From the NCBI GenBank assembly GCA_947643415.1, contig CANRWA010000041.1:1-32450 (forward strand): a stretch of DNA of 32,450 bases. The letters are read 5' to 3'. The position numbers and the translations under genes were made by a program. The DNA comes from an uncultured Clostridia bacterium (lineage in GTDB: Bacteria; Bacillota; Clostridia; Lachnospirales; Lachnospiraceae). Within the stretch, counting starts at the first letter, position 1; every line of letters starts with the position of its first letter. The notes below the pieces were generated by a model. It was not told where the DNA came from, searched no databases, and saw only the letters and a list, made by a program, of their open reading frames with translations. Shown piece after piece: positions 16,577-24,506 of this stretch.

Positions 16577-17529
16577 ACGTTTTGCCCTCCATTTCCGGTA
16601 TTTCTTGTGTTGATGTGGCTTCTGACATTCTCTTTGGAACCATACCGCCAGGCGGCGTTTCCATCCAGATGCTGGTACAGATGCTCCCGGCAGCTCTTGA
16701 ACTCCTCACCGATGAATCCGATACGGTTGAGCCACACACGCATGGCAAACTTTTCATTTTCTTCCTGAACTTTGCGGCTGCTGGCGCTTTTCTGTATCAG
16801 AGCCTGGTGGTTCAAGGCAAGTGCCAGCACAATGTAGGCACGGATTTTCCCGGCATGGAGCGTGCTGTTGAAGCCTCTGAGCTCCACGGTATGGTTTCCA
16901 TGGAAAAAGCTGTGCAGATTTAGAAAATAGTAACGGCTGCTGTTATAGTGGCTGTTACGGTTTCCAAGGTACTTTTCGTACCAGATTTCTTCAATCTGCC
17001 CCAAAGTTTTTGGTTTCTCTTTGTTCATCCGTTCTACCAGATAGGCATCCATCTTCTTGCAGTAACGCATCCGTTCCGGCGCAATCTGCAGGGATTTGTA
17101 AAGCAGGTCATTGTGTGCATAAATGATGTTAACAAAGTTGCGGATGCTTCGGGGCGTATGGTTAGCGCCGTCGAGATGGATGTGGATGCCGCAGGATTTA
17201 TTTGCAAACCCTCCGGCTTTCCGGAGCCTTCTGGCTAAGGCCTGTACCTGGCCAATATCTTCCCGGTAGAGCAGGATAGGGCTGACCAGTTCCACACTGT
17301 AACGGTTATCAGCAGATATGGTCCTGCGCCCCTCCTTTTTCTGGCAGTGGATACTGCCGTCATACATGATTTTCCAGATACGCCCATCGGGAGCCGTTAT
17401 TTTGCGGGCATCGTAATAGTCCCCGGTGGCATCAATGCTGCCACCCAGGAAACGAACAGCGGTTTCTGCCGCCTTTTGCCGGGTAATCCCGGTGAACTCG
17501 ATCTCCAGACCGAACTTTCCAGTAAACAT
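16573..17529 (-). CDS. Amidoligase (amidoligase_2 family)
   Basis: The 318-residue protein starts at ATG 17529, three bases after AGGAGGG. It belongs to the glutamine-synthetase/gamma-glutamylcysteine-ligase-like amidoligases, which use ATP to join a carboxylate to an amine. Visible signatures are GLEIEFTG near residue 7 (metal/ATP-binding glutamates), VELVSPIL near 80, CGIHIHLDGANH near 118, and RYYFLNLHSFF...HTVELRGF near 210. The C-terminal module NEKFAMRVWLNRIGFIGEE is repeated in the neighbouring 249-residue protein. The enzyme could make a peptide tag, a modified small protein or a glutathione-like compound. The coupled cyclotransferase could reverse or finish the reaction. Confidence 0.88.
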   Translation of the reverse strand: MFTGKFGLEIEFTGITRQKAAETAVRFLGGSIDATGDYYDARKITAPDGRIWKIMYDGSIHCQKKEGRRTISADNRYSVELVSPILLYREDIGQVQALARRLRKAGGFANKSCGIHIHLDGANHTPRSIRNFVNIIYAHNDLLYKSLQIAPERMRYCKKMDAYLVERMNKEKPKTLGQIEEIWYEKYLGNRNSHYNSSRYYFLNLHSFFHGNHTVELRGFNSTLHAGKIRAYIVLALALNHQALIQKSASSRKVQEENEKFAMRVWLNRIGFIGEEFKSCREHLYQHLDGNAAWRYGSKENVRSHINTRNTGNGGQNV

Positions 17530-17556
17530 TTACCCTCCTTTCCTGTGGCTTTTGAA

Positions 17557-17603
17557 GTGCAGAACGGGGGCAGTCATGATGCGCCCCCAAAATCTGGCTG
17601 CAC
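17557..17603. other. Two-tier hairpin between SHOCT and amidoligase genes
   Basis: GTGCAG (17557-17562) pairs with CTGCAC (17598-17603), and inside it GGGGGC (17566-17571) pairs with GCCCCC (17583-17588). It lies 28 bases upstream of the amidoligase start and may set message levels of the amidoligase module. Confidence 0.5.
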
Positions 17604-17634
17604 ATCATGCCGCAATGCTTACTTGGTTTTTATG

Positions 17635-17859
17635 CTACCTACTGTTAAAATCCTCCTTTCCCGGAACTTTTTCCGTGTGATCGTTCAGCGCTGGGCTAAC
17701 CCCCGCTGCGGAATCGGTTGCCGGACAGTATTTTTTCTGTAACTGTGCCGTCAGCTTATGGTATTCCGCATCGGTAATCAACCCGCACTTATAAAGATGG
17801 CTGGCGATGGCAAGCATCGCGCCATGTTGTTTTATCTGTTCAAACTGTGCTTTATCCAT
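17635..17859 (-). CDS. SHOCT-like small protein (74 aa)
   Basis: Start ATG 17859 overlaps the upstream stop as TAATG and follows GGAGGG by nine bases. The segment AIASHLYKCGLITDAEYHKL (about residues 19-38) has the pattern of a SHOCT domain: a short amphipathic helix, Gly-Leu-Ile-Thr, then Glu-Tyr and a second helix. Such domains mediate oligomerisation or contact with partners. Proteins of this kind accompany the HTH/zinc-finger gene in clostridial integrative elements (from memory). The longer frame that starts at 18030 overlaps another gene and is rejected. Confidence 0.7.
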   Translation of the reverse strand: MDKAQFEQIKQHGAMLAIASHLYKCGLITDAEYHKLTAQLQKKYCPATDSAAGVSPALNDHTEKVPGKEDFNSR

Positions 17860-18251
17860 TATGGCAGTCCCTCCCCATAGCGGCCAAGGCGGTAACACTC
17901 CCGGCTGCAGAACTTCTTTTTGCGATTGCCGAAACTGATGAATTCTCTTCCACAGTAATAGCAGGTCAGGCGGTATGGTGTTCTGCTGCGGAATTGGTTC
18001 CACCATTGGTAACGGCACTGGTTGCTGCAAAAAGTCCTGCGTCCGTCACCAGGAGGCCGTAATAACGGTTTGCCACAATTTTTACATAGATTTGAATCCA
18101 GTTCCGGTGCGGTTTCAGCCTTTATGCCATTACGGCGGCAGATGGATTTTACGGTATTGGGGGAGAGTGATAATGCTTTTCCAATTTCTGCAAATGATTC
18201 TCCCTGCTGGCGAAGAATAATGATTGACTCCTTGGTTTCTGGTTTTATCAT
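17859..18251 (-). CDS. HTH protein with two FCS-type zinc fingers
   Basis: The 130-residue protein starts at ATG 18251, overlapping the methyltransferase stop (ATGA). Residues 5-42 form a sigma/resolvase-like helix-turn-helix: SIIILRQQGESFAEIGKAL, then SPNTVKSICRR. Two zinc fingers follow, CKNCGKPL...FCSNQC and CYYCGREF...FCSREC, each with the CxxC and FCSxxC pattern. It probably binds DNA and may regulate transfer or recombinase genes. Automatic annotation often calls such proteins sigma-70 subunits, which the zinc fingers do not support. Confidence 0.8.
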   Translation of the reverse strand: MIKPETKESIIILRQQGESFAEIGKALSLSPNTVKSICRRNGIKAETAPELDSNLCKNCGKPLLRPPGDGRRTFCSNQCRYQWWNQFRSRTPYRLTCYYCGREFISFGNRKKKFCSRECYRLGRYGEGLP

Positions 18252-19414
18252 GCTGCCTCCTTTTCTGCCCCGGTTCCTGCACTCGCCATGTATGCGGCTT
18301 TGATGCGCAGGCCAAGAGCGTGTATCACATTGACGGTTACGGCATTGCCGGCCTGTTTATATGCCTGGGTATCGGAAGTCACAGCCAGCAGTTTATCAAT
18401 CTGGCCATCAGAAAATCCCTGCAGCCGCAGGCATTCCCGTGGGACGAGGCGGCGGATCCTCATATCCGCGTCTACAACTGCCTTATCGGCATTCGTAGTG
18501 AGGGTATAGGCAATGCCGTGCCCTACCCGTGTCCGTTTTTTATTCTGGCCGGCATAGGAAGTATCGACTGAATCACCCGGCTCTGCCTCGCTGTACCCGT
18601 GCTTGGTGGCTTCCTTGATCAGGAGGACACCATCACGCGCCTGGCCTGAGCCTATGCCCTTGGAATAACTGGCGGTAAGGGTGCGGGCAGAATCCCGTGT
18701 GCCCGAGACTCCCTCACGGCTGCTGCAGCTTACAAGGTACAGCCCGGTTTTTCCGCCGCCTCCCCCGGAACTGGCGAGCTGGGTGCAGGCGACCCCGGAG
18801 GGGTCGTAGACCCGTGCCCCCTGCAACCCGCCGACGATCTGTATAAGAGCTTTTCCGTCTGTTTTTGGGAGAGGTAATATTTTCCCGGCACATTCTGGAT
18901 CAAGATATCCGACAATGTACACCCGTTTGCGCGACTGCGGGACTCCAAAATTCTTGCTGTTAAGCACCTGCCATTGCACGCCATACCCCAGTTCTGATAG
19001 CGTGTTGAGGATGGTTGTAAATGTCCGTCCTTCGTCATGGCTAAGCAGACCGGGAACGTTTTCAAGTATAAAAAACGCAGGCTGTTTGGCTTTAAGGACA
19101 CGCGCGATGTCAAAAAAGAGTGTGCCTCTCGCATCTTCAAAGCCACGGCGCTTTCCGGCAATGGAAAAGCTTTGGCAGGGGAACCCGGCGCAGAGCAGGT
19201 CGAAGTCCGGCATTTCTTCTGCATTGATGGTTTTTGCGTCTTCATAGTAAATTTCCTTTGGATTAATGGTATATATGTTCCGGTAGGCCCTGTCAGCATG
19301 TTTGTCAATTTCTGAGTGGCCGATGCAGGTAAATCCCCCAGCGCGCTCCAGTCCGGCACGGAACCCGCCGATGCCAGCAAACATGTCGAAGAACCTGATA
19401 TTTTGTGTCCCCAT
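18248..19414 (-). CDS. dcm: C5-cytosine DNA methyltransferase
   Basis: The 388-residue enzyme methylates cytosine at carbon 5 using SAM. Start ATG 19414 (MGTQNIRFF) is six bases after GGAAGG; an ATG two codons upstream is too close to the ribosome site. All main motifs are visible in order: I, FDMFAGIGGFRAGLERAG; IV, GFPCQSFS with the catalytic Cys; VI, ENVPGL; VIII, PQSRKRVYIVG; IX, RRLVPRECLRLQGF; X, QAGNAVTVNV. The target-recognition region between VIII and IX includes a Gly-rich stretch and SARTLTASYSKGIG. No restriction enzyme lies alongside, so it is an orphan enzyme that may protect the element from host restriction. Confidence 0.95.
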   Translation of the reverse strand: MGTQNIRFFDMFAGIGGFRAGLERAGGFTCIGHSEIDKHADRAYRNIYTINPKEIYYEDAKTINAEEMPDFDLLCAGFPCQSFSIAGKRRGFEDARGTLFFDIARVLKAKQPAFFILENVPGLLSHDEGRTFTTILNTLSELGYGVQWQVLNSKNFGVPQSRKRVYIVGYLDPECAGKILPLPKTDGKALIQIVGGLQGARVYDPSGVACTQLASSGGGGGKTGLYLVSCSSREGVSGTRDSARTLTASYSKGIGSGQARDGVLLIKEATKHGYSEAEPGDSVDTSYAGQNKKRTRVGHGIAYTLTTNADKAVVDADMRIRRLVPRECLRLQGFSDGQIDKLLAVTSDTQAYKQAGNAVTVNVIHALGLRIKAAYMASAGTGAEKEAA

Positions 19415-19507
19415 GATCATCCTTCCTTTCTTAAAGTTGTTATAAAAATGTTTAAGTACCTGCTGGTTATAGTGACATGGCAGCATTTCTATGTGTTTAA
19501 AGCCTGC

Positions 19508-20479
19508 CTAGCACAGCATTTCCCGGTCGCCCCCATTCAGGATGAGATGTTCCAGCTCATCGCAGGTAATTATGGCAAAAAGTTTTGCCTGCTTGTCAAA
19601 AGCCTTTTTTAGATGTCGGATGAGTTTTTCTTTTCGGCTGTCACTCGGTACAATCCAAACGGTCAGCGGGAACATCTCTGATTCTTCCTGTTCCAGGCCT
19701 GAGCGGTAGTAGGCATGGTATTTCTGGCACTTTTCTATAATTTTTGCAGGGGACTCGGTGTCAAGGTCTACCTCGATAAAGTAACGGTCTTCATATTCTT
19801 CGGTTGTGGTTGCCGCATAGAGGTCTGGTTTGAGGGAGAGCGATACTCCGGCGCTGCTGTATGCCCGCCAGCACTCCGGTTCCAGCTGCAAAGCGGTAAT
19901 CTGGGGCTCATGTTCCCGGCAGATTTCTGTGAACTTTATGGCAATTTCCGCAACAGCTAAGGTGTGTGCTAGGAAAAAGGGAGACGGTTCACAGTGTCTC
20001 CGCACGGGAAACGCCCTGTTGTCGTGGAGACGGAGCAGGCGTTCGCCGGCGTGGGTCAGATGCCAGATGAATGAACCTGACCCGGCCCGCACTCCGCCAA
20101 TTCGCCGGGAGAGGCTGCTGATTAGCCCGAGTTCGTTCAGCTTTTTGAGGTTGCGGCTGGCTGCCCGCAGCCCGGCAGATAGGTTAGCGGCATCAGTAAA
20201 TAACAGTCTCCCTATCTGTCCGGTCATGAGGTAGCGGTACTGCTGCACTGCGGCGAGCAGCTGTCGGTCGCGCTCCCCCAGGCGGCTGTCAATTTCCAGC
20301 AGTTGTCTTTTTGATATGCGCCGGGGTGCTTGGCAGTCAGTAACAGGGGTGCCGCCCACGGCAGAAGAATCCGCAGCAGGTACGCTGAAGGAATCCCGGA
20401 CGTTAAACTGCGCAAAGTCCTGTATCCCGGGTGTTTCCGCTTGTGGTTTGCCGTCCCCATTCGTCAGTCGGTTCGTCAT
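19508..20479 (-). CDS. Replication-relaxation family protein
   Basis: The 323-residue protein starts at ATG 20479, which overlaps the coupling-protein stop (ATGA) and follows AAGGAAGAAACGACC. After a disordered 60-residue lead, an N-terminal winged helix is visible (LLAAVQQYRYLMTGQIGRLL, then NLKKLNELGLI). The C-terminal part contains LSLKPDLYA and YFIEVDLDTES followed by Lys and KYHAYY, a pattern reminiscent of PD-(D/E)xK nuclease folds (my reading). Members are found beside VirD4-like ATPases in plasmids and integrative elements and are thought to act in DNA processing at the transfer or replication origin. The family name rests on recognition, not a search. Confidence 0.8.
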   Translation of the reverse strand: MTNRLTNGDGKPQAETPGIQDFAQFNVRDSFSVPAADSSAVGGTPVTDCQAPRRISKRQLLEIDSRLGERDRQLLAAVQQYRYLMTGQIGRLLFTDAANLSAGLRAASRNLKKLNELGLISSLSRRIGGVRAGSGSFIWHLTHAGERLLRLHDNRAFPVRRHCEPSPFFLAHTLAVAEIAIKFTEICREHEPQITALQLEPECWRAYSSAGVSLSLKPDLYAATTTEEYEDRYFIEVDLDTESPAKIIEKCQKYHAYYRSGLEQEESEMFPLTVWIVPSDSRKEKLIRHLKKAFDKQAKLFAIITCDELEHLILNGGDREMLC

Positions 20480-22641
20480 GGTCGTTTCTTCCTTCCAATG
20501 TTAATGTCGCCAGAGTTTTCCTCAGCGGTGCTGTTGTTAGTGGTAAATATACTGAGGTATTCCTGTTCAATTTGTTCTGCCGAGACACCATAGGTGGCTT
20601 GGCTCTTTGCTTTAAGGTCAGCAGCGTCCCGAAAGGCTGGCGGTGGCAGTAAAGTCTTACCCTGCACCCAGCCAACATTCCTGCCATTCGATTGGAACGA
20701 GGTATAAATCTGGTAACGGGGCAGCGTCATAAAATCTTCGACTGTGAGTTCCGGTGCCATTGCCGCCATGTCTTTGGCGTCTCGGCTGTTAAGCCCGAAT
20801 ACGATTTTGTTCCTCGCATTCGCATCAACCCCGGAGCGGATGTTTAGCGGCAGTTGGTCGCGGTATTGGTGCGCCAGTGTCAGCCCGACACCCAGCCCTC
20901 GTGCTTGCGCCAAAGCGTCTGATAAATCGGTTGGTAATGACAAATAATCCTGCAATTCGTCAATGTAGATTTCTACAATATGACGCTTTTCTGCGGGAAT
21001 GCCCGCCCTCGACAGTGCCAGTGTCCAGGTTAAACCGATAATCAGGCTTCCTAACAATCTCGCTGATTCTCCGCCAGTTAACCCTTTGTTAAGAGGGATT
21101 AGAACGATCTTCCGTTTATAAAATAAGTCTGTCAGAGAAAACTTTGGCTTTGCCTGGCCTAAAATGTTCCGAAGTCCGGGACGTAAGGTCAGCTGGCGTA
21201 ATTTGTTTAGCACGGGAGAAATTTGCTGTCTTTTCTCAGTGTCGCGCAGAGCCTCAAACTGTTCCCAAAATGGGCGAAGCGCCATGCGGTCTTTGACTTT
21301 GCTTGTGATTCTGCGCCGGAAGCTCTCATCCGTCAGTAAGGGCAACAGCCATAAAAGAGTTGCGTTGTCCGTGTCTGTCAGAGTCAGGAGAGCTGCCGTT
21401 AGTACATCCTGGGTGTAAATTCCCCAACAGTCACTAAATATTTCTTTGAGGACGGAGAGGATAGCGTCCGCAATCAGGGCTGGATTGCCATAGTCCTTAA
21501 ACGCCAGCGGGTTGAACCCGCAGGGGCAGGAATCCGAGGGGTCGATAATTGCCACGTCCCCAGTGCGTTCTTCTGGAATCCGTTCCAAGATAGATGTAAT
21601 CAAGTCCGCTTTTGGATCAAGGACGAGTATGCTCCGTCCAGCCGTAATGTCTGCCAAAATCAGGTGCAGCATGGCAGTTGATTTGCCACTGCCGGTCGGA
21701 CCAATCAGATGGCAATGTTCCAAACTGTCTTTTGGAGATATACTGAGCTGCTTTGGGTTTATGGCATCCATACTGACAGCAAAACTGCGGTCGGTTTTCT
21801 GGTTGGTTGGATTTCTATACCAGTGGGGCGGAAGTGTAAGTTTTGGGTGCAAGCCCGGCGTTCCCGGCAGTTCTTCCTCACCAGCGGGGAGCAGGAGAAA
21901 ATTAGCTAACTCTTTTACTGATAATATTAGCGGGAAGTGCCAAGGCACATGGGCGGTGTTGAGGTCGGCTGGTTTGGCTGTGTCTGCATGGATGCGGACG
22001 CCAGCGGCTTCCAATATTTTGAATGCACTGATAATACTGTGCATCTGGGCATTTGCACTTTTTCCAGATGCACCAATGCGGATGACAGCCTGGAACGTGT
22101 GCTGTTCGGCTTTTTCTCTAACCGTTTTGCGGCTCTCGGCAGAGGCTTTCTGTACATCGCCAAGTAAGATTTGCAGCCAGGTAGCGTTTGGATCAGCCAG
22201 GTTGGCTGGCACTGGGGAGGGAGCGTAAGCCCGCCCCAGTACAATCTGTATTGCCATTTCCGTACCGCTTTTATCTTCCGTTAGCGCCGCCAGACCTGCC
22301 CGGATGACCGATTCTGTGACATCGGTTTTGAGGGAAAGCGTCGGGTGGCTGATTCTCAATTGACGGGCAGTAGTAACGGCAGTACGTTTTTCTTCGCCGG
22401 CTTCATGAAACTGAATATCGCCATGCGCTTTGACCGCCTCCTCTATATTTCTGATGTATCTCGCTGCGGCACCAAGCAGGTAGCTCACTTTTCCGTTTTG
22501 GCTGCGTATTTCCCAGAGGACTGCGCCCCGCGGTGATGACAATGCCGCCAAATGCGAGAGGGTTTCCCATACTGTTTCTAGTTTATAGGGTCTTGTCCAG
22601 ACCATCTCCCTCCAGACCAGTTCTTCAATTTGATGCTTCAA
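20476..22641 (-). CDS. VirD4/TraG-like conjugative coupling ATPase
   Basis: A FtsK/HerA-type ATPase of about 721 residues that would bring DNA to a transfer channel. Walker A is LIGPTGSGKSTAMLHL near residue 325, followed by LVLDPKAD. The Walker B region is VEIYIDELQDYLSLPTDL, and a following segment AQARGLGVGLTLAHQYRDQL is typical of VirD4-like proteins. The start is uncertain: TTG 22641 follows AAAGGAG by nine bases and gives LKHQIEELVW at the front; an ATG at 22686, inside the upstream gene, also has GGAGG ahead of it. The N-terminus lacks membrane helices, unlike classical VirD4, but the gene upstream encodes a two-helix membrane protein. No VirB4 or relaxase gene lies in this window. Confidence 0.9.
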   Translation of the reverse strand: MKHQIEELVWREMVWTRPYKLETVWETLSHLAALSSPRGAVLWEIRSQNGKVSYLLGAAARYIRNIEEAVKAHGDIQFHEAGEEKRTAVTTARQLRISHPTLSLKTDVTESVIRAGLAALTEDKSGTEMAIQIVLGRAYAPSPVPANLADPNATWLQILLGDVQKASAESRKTVREKAEQHTFQAVIRIGASGKSANAQMHSIISAFKILEAAGVRIHADTAKPADLNTAHVPWHFPLILSVKELANFLLLPAGEEELPGTPGLHPKLTLPPHWYRNPTNQKTDRSFAVSMDAINPKQLSISPKDSLEHCHLIGPTGSGKSTAMLHLILADITAGRSILVLDPKADLITSILERIPEERTGDVAIIDPSDSCPCGFNPLAFKDYGNPALIADAILSVLKEIFSDCWGIYTQDVLTAALLTLTDTDNATLLWLLPLLTDESFRRRITSKVKDRMALRPFWEQFEALRDTEKRQQISPVLNKLRQLTLRPGLRNILGQAKPKFSLTDLFYKRKIVLIPLNKGLTGGESARLLGSLIIGLTWTLALSRAGIPAEKRHIVEIYIDELQDYLSLPTDLSDALAQARGLGVGLTLAHQYRDQLPLNIRSGVDANARNKIVFGLNSRDAKDMAAMAPELTVEDFMTLPRYQIYTSFQSNGRNVGWVQGKTLLPPPAFRDAADLKAKSQATYGVSAEQIEQEYLSIFTTNNSTAEENSGDINIGRKKRP

Positions 22642-22666
22642 GAATGCCCACTCCTTTCTTCTCTTT

Positions 22667-22867
22667 CTACCATTTTCCCAAATCATCGTGTTTGTGCCTC
22701 CAAATACGGAAACCAATGATAATGGCAGTGACGATGATGGCGATGGTGAGCAATACTGGCCAGACCTCGAATAACCAATATGCAGCAGATTTTATGAGAT
22801 AGGCACTCAAAGCCAGCATAAAGGCGGTTTCTAGGATTTTGGTAATTAACCGTTTTGGTGGTTCCAA
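22667..22867 (-). CDS. Two-helix membrane protein preceding the coupling ATPase (66 aa)
   Basis: A TTG start at 22867 follows GGAGGTGTGATGC; an ATG four bases upstream is in another frame whose product is not membrane-like. Two hydrophobic helices, FMLALSAYLIKSAAYWLF (about 16-33) and VLLTIAIIVTAIIIGFRIW (38-56), end in a basic-acidic tail RHKHDDLGKW. The gene lies between the MT-A70 and coupling-ATPase genes with short gaps. It may supply the membrane anchor that the coupling ATPase lacks (inference). Confidence 0.65.
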   Translation of the reverse strand: MEPPKRLITKILETAFMLALSAYLIKSAAYWLFEVWPVLLTIAIIVTAIIIGFRIWRHKHDDLGKW

Positions 22868-22870
22868 GCA

Positions 22871-23467
22871 TCACACCTCCCCCTTTGGCACTTTGTCACT
22901 ATACCGCGGCACAGGATAACCCGGAATCACAATATCACTGTCGATTTCGTTGCCCCAGACATCCCAGCCGGGCTGCCGACGGCGGGCGAAAAGTTCCAGG
23001 TAGGGACCAGGGCTAACCCGCTCTATGATTTTATGGACCTCCTCCGGTTTATGTGAGTGATCCTGAAGCGGAAAGACACCAAAATTTATTTGGTTTTTAC
23101 ATCGCACGGGTGCTTTTCCACGGGTCCCTAACAGAATATGTTCGGTGCAGTTCCTCAGGTAATTACCGAGTCCCATCCGAAGTTTAATCCAGGTGAACAC
23201 GGAACGCGGCGTAAATCCCCATGCCTCCAATACGTCAAAACCATATCGCAGGGTTCCATTTGTCGTCCACAACCAGCAATGGCTGTTGTCTTCTGCTAAA
23301 TCTTTTACTGGCATGGCCTTAATCTGCTCCAGGCTCATTAGAGGATAATGATTAATTGCACCATATGTTCCCGACTGGCTTGTACTCCATGGGGGATCTA
23401 TGAGCAGGGTAGCATAACGTTTGCTTGAATGGTTTCTGGTTTCTGTGCTGTTGATTATTTTTTCCAT
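22871..23467 (-). CDS. MT-A70-type N6-adenine methyltransferase
   Basis: The 198-residue protein starts at ATG 23467 (MEKIINSTE), seven bases after AAGGAG; a longer frame lacks a ribosome site. YATLLIDPPW near residue 20 carries the catalytic DPPW of MT-A70 enzymes. Further family signatures are CWLWTTNGTL, GFTPRSVFTWIK, TEHILLGTRGKAPV and SPGPYLELFARR. These enzymes methylate adenine N6 in DNA when found on phages and elements. With the C5 enzyme in the same operon it gives the element two different methylations, likely for anti-restriction. No cognate endonuclease is seen. Confidence 0.9.
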   Translation of the reverse strand: MEKIINSTETRNHSSKRYATLLIDPPWSTSQSGTYGAINHYPLMSLEQIKAMPVKDLAEDNSHCWLWTTNGTLRYGFDVLEAWGFTPRSVFTWIKLRMGLGNYLRNCTEHILLGTRGKAPVRCKNQINFGVFPLQDHSHKPEEVHKIIERVSPGPYLELFARRRQPGWDVWGNEIDSDIVIPGYPVPRYSDKVPKGEV

Positions 23468-23490
23468 AGAATTTCTCCTTTCTTTTGGTT

Positions 23491-23525
23491 GGCTGCTTTG
23501 ACGCCCATTGAACCTCAAAGCAGCC
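23491..23525. other. Hairpin in the MT-A70 leader
   Basis: GGCTGCTTTG (23491-23500) and CAAAGCAGCC (23516-23525) form a perfect 10-bp stem with a 15-base loop, 24 bases upstream of the MT-A70 start. There is no T tract on the minus strand. Confidence 0.5.
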
Positions 23526-23605
23526 TGGTTCCCAAACATAAACAATAAAACGCTTTTAGGGCGGTGGGACACCCCTTAACAGAGGCGAGGAACCAATTAA
23601 GGCGC

Positions 23606-23634
23606 AACATAAAATATTGTTGTAATATCGTCAA
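23606..23634 (-). promoter_or_regulatory. Candidate sigma-A promoter of the MT-A70/transfer operon
   Basis: On the minus strand -35 TTGACG (23629-23634) and -10 TATGTT (23606-23611) are 17 bases apart. The -10 is weak (four of six). It would drive the genes from 23467 leftwards. The rest of the 23468-23725 gap shows AT-rich repeats but no gene. Confidence 0.45.
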
Positions 23635-23725
23635 TGATATGTTGACAATGACTTATTTTTTCCGCTTTTTACCGCCCTCTCTGCAACGGTAGGGGCTTTT
23701 ATGCCGCACTTTCTCTGACAGGGTG

Positions 23726-23953
23726 CTACCCCTTTTTACGGAATTTCTTTTTTGCATTTTTCTGACAGGTCTTGCGGATTATTGCCTGGTATGCCGTCAT
23801 ATAGTCGTACTCGTTCTGGAAGCTATCTTGCATATACTGTAATATCAGTCTGCGCATAGCTTTCTTTTTACGGTAGTGCTTATAAAGCAGATAGCACACA
23901 TAACCAGCAATTATAACTATGCCTATCACATTTGCAATCAATTCTGATGTCAT
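23726..23953 (-). CDS. Small single-pass membrane protein (75 aa)
   Basis: ATG 23953 (MTSELIANVIG) follows GGTGGTG with nine bases between. Residues 5-24 are a hydrophobic helix, followed by a basic stretch (KHYRKKKAMRRL) and a Lys-rich tail. It would sit in the membrane with its tail in the cytosol. It lies eight bases after the upstream 104-residue gene. I do not recognise a family. Confidence 0.6.
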   Translation of the reverse strand: MTSELIANVIGIVIIAGYVCYLLYKHYRKKKAMRRLILQYMQDSFQNEYDYMTAYQAIIRKTCQKNAKKKFRKKG

Positions 23954-23961
23954 AATTATAT

Positions 23962-24276
23962 TCACCACCTTTTTAGCCGGGCCAGTGAATTTTTTGTGTA
24001 AACATTGATAATTGCAGCATAACATTTGGTCGCATCCGGGTTCATGTTAGAGAGTGTCTCAGCCGTTGTTGCCAAAACGCCGATGTTTTCCATTGATTTT
24101 CTGGCAAGCTGGGCAGAAAGTTTGTCCTGCGCAGCATCATACATGGCATTATCCAGCATCCTGTTCAATTCGTATTTTGCCGCCCAGCTAAGACTGCGTG
24201 GCATAGTAGTGTAGTTTGCGGTGGTTTCTATGACGGTGTCGTCATAACCACCTGGGTAAGTGTTTTGTTGGTTCAT
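23962..24276 (-). CDS. Hypothetical protein (104 aa)
   Basis: ATG 24276 follows AAAGGAGGTCATCTTT, a near-perfect ribosome site. The protein is soluble and mostly helical after a Thr/Tyr-rich lead (residues 1-30). No motif stands out. It is the first gene of the right part of the element's minus-strand block, so it marks the visible right limit of that block. The 230-base gap to its right holds the terminator of the next gene upstream and AT-rich sequence. Confidence 0.65.
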   Translation of the reverse strand: MNQQNTYPGGYDDTVIETTANYTTMPRSLSWAAKYELNRMLDNAMYDAAQDKLSAQLARKSMENIGVLATTAETLSNMNPDATKCYAAIINVYTKNSLARLKRW

Positions 24277-24409
24277 AAAGATGACCTCCTTTGATTTTTT
24301 TGAAACACATACTATGACATATTATTGATGTGCTTCTAATAGTTGGTCATCTAGTTGTTGGGGAATTTTACCCTGTTTACAAAGTTTTTGGATTTTTTAG
24401 AAACAAAAA

Positions 24410-24446
24410 AGACCCATCCTGTGTCTTAGTTATAAAGGATAGGTCT
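24410..24446 (-). terminator. Intrinsic terminator of the surface-protein gene
   Basis: AGACCCATCCT (24410-24420) pairs with AGGATAGGTCT (24436-24446) with one mismatch, and six A bases on the plus strand give a U tract for minus-strand transcripts. It lies about 60 bases after the stop at 24507. Confidence 0.75.
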
Positions 24447-24506
24447 ATGATTTGATCGTCATACTAAATGATTTCTAAAAATATATCAATATATTTCTAC
24501 AGCTAT

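Noticed and set aside
18730-19380. 216-codon frame inside the C5 methyltransferase gene
   Set aside because: Same strand, wrong frame; the methyltransferase frame carries all catalytic motifs.
22683-22874. 63-codon ATG-started frame overlapping the small membrane protein
   Set aside because: It has an ATG near the ribosome site, but its product is not membrane-like and ignores the hydrophobic pattern of the TTG-started frame.
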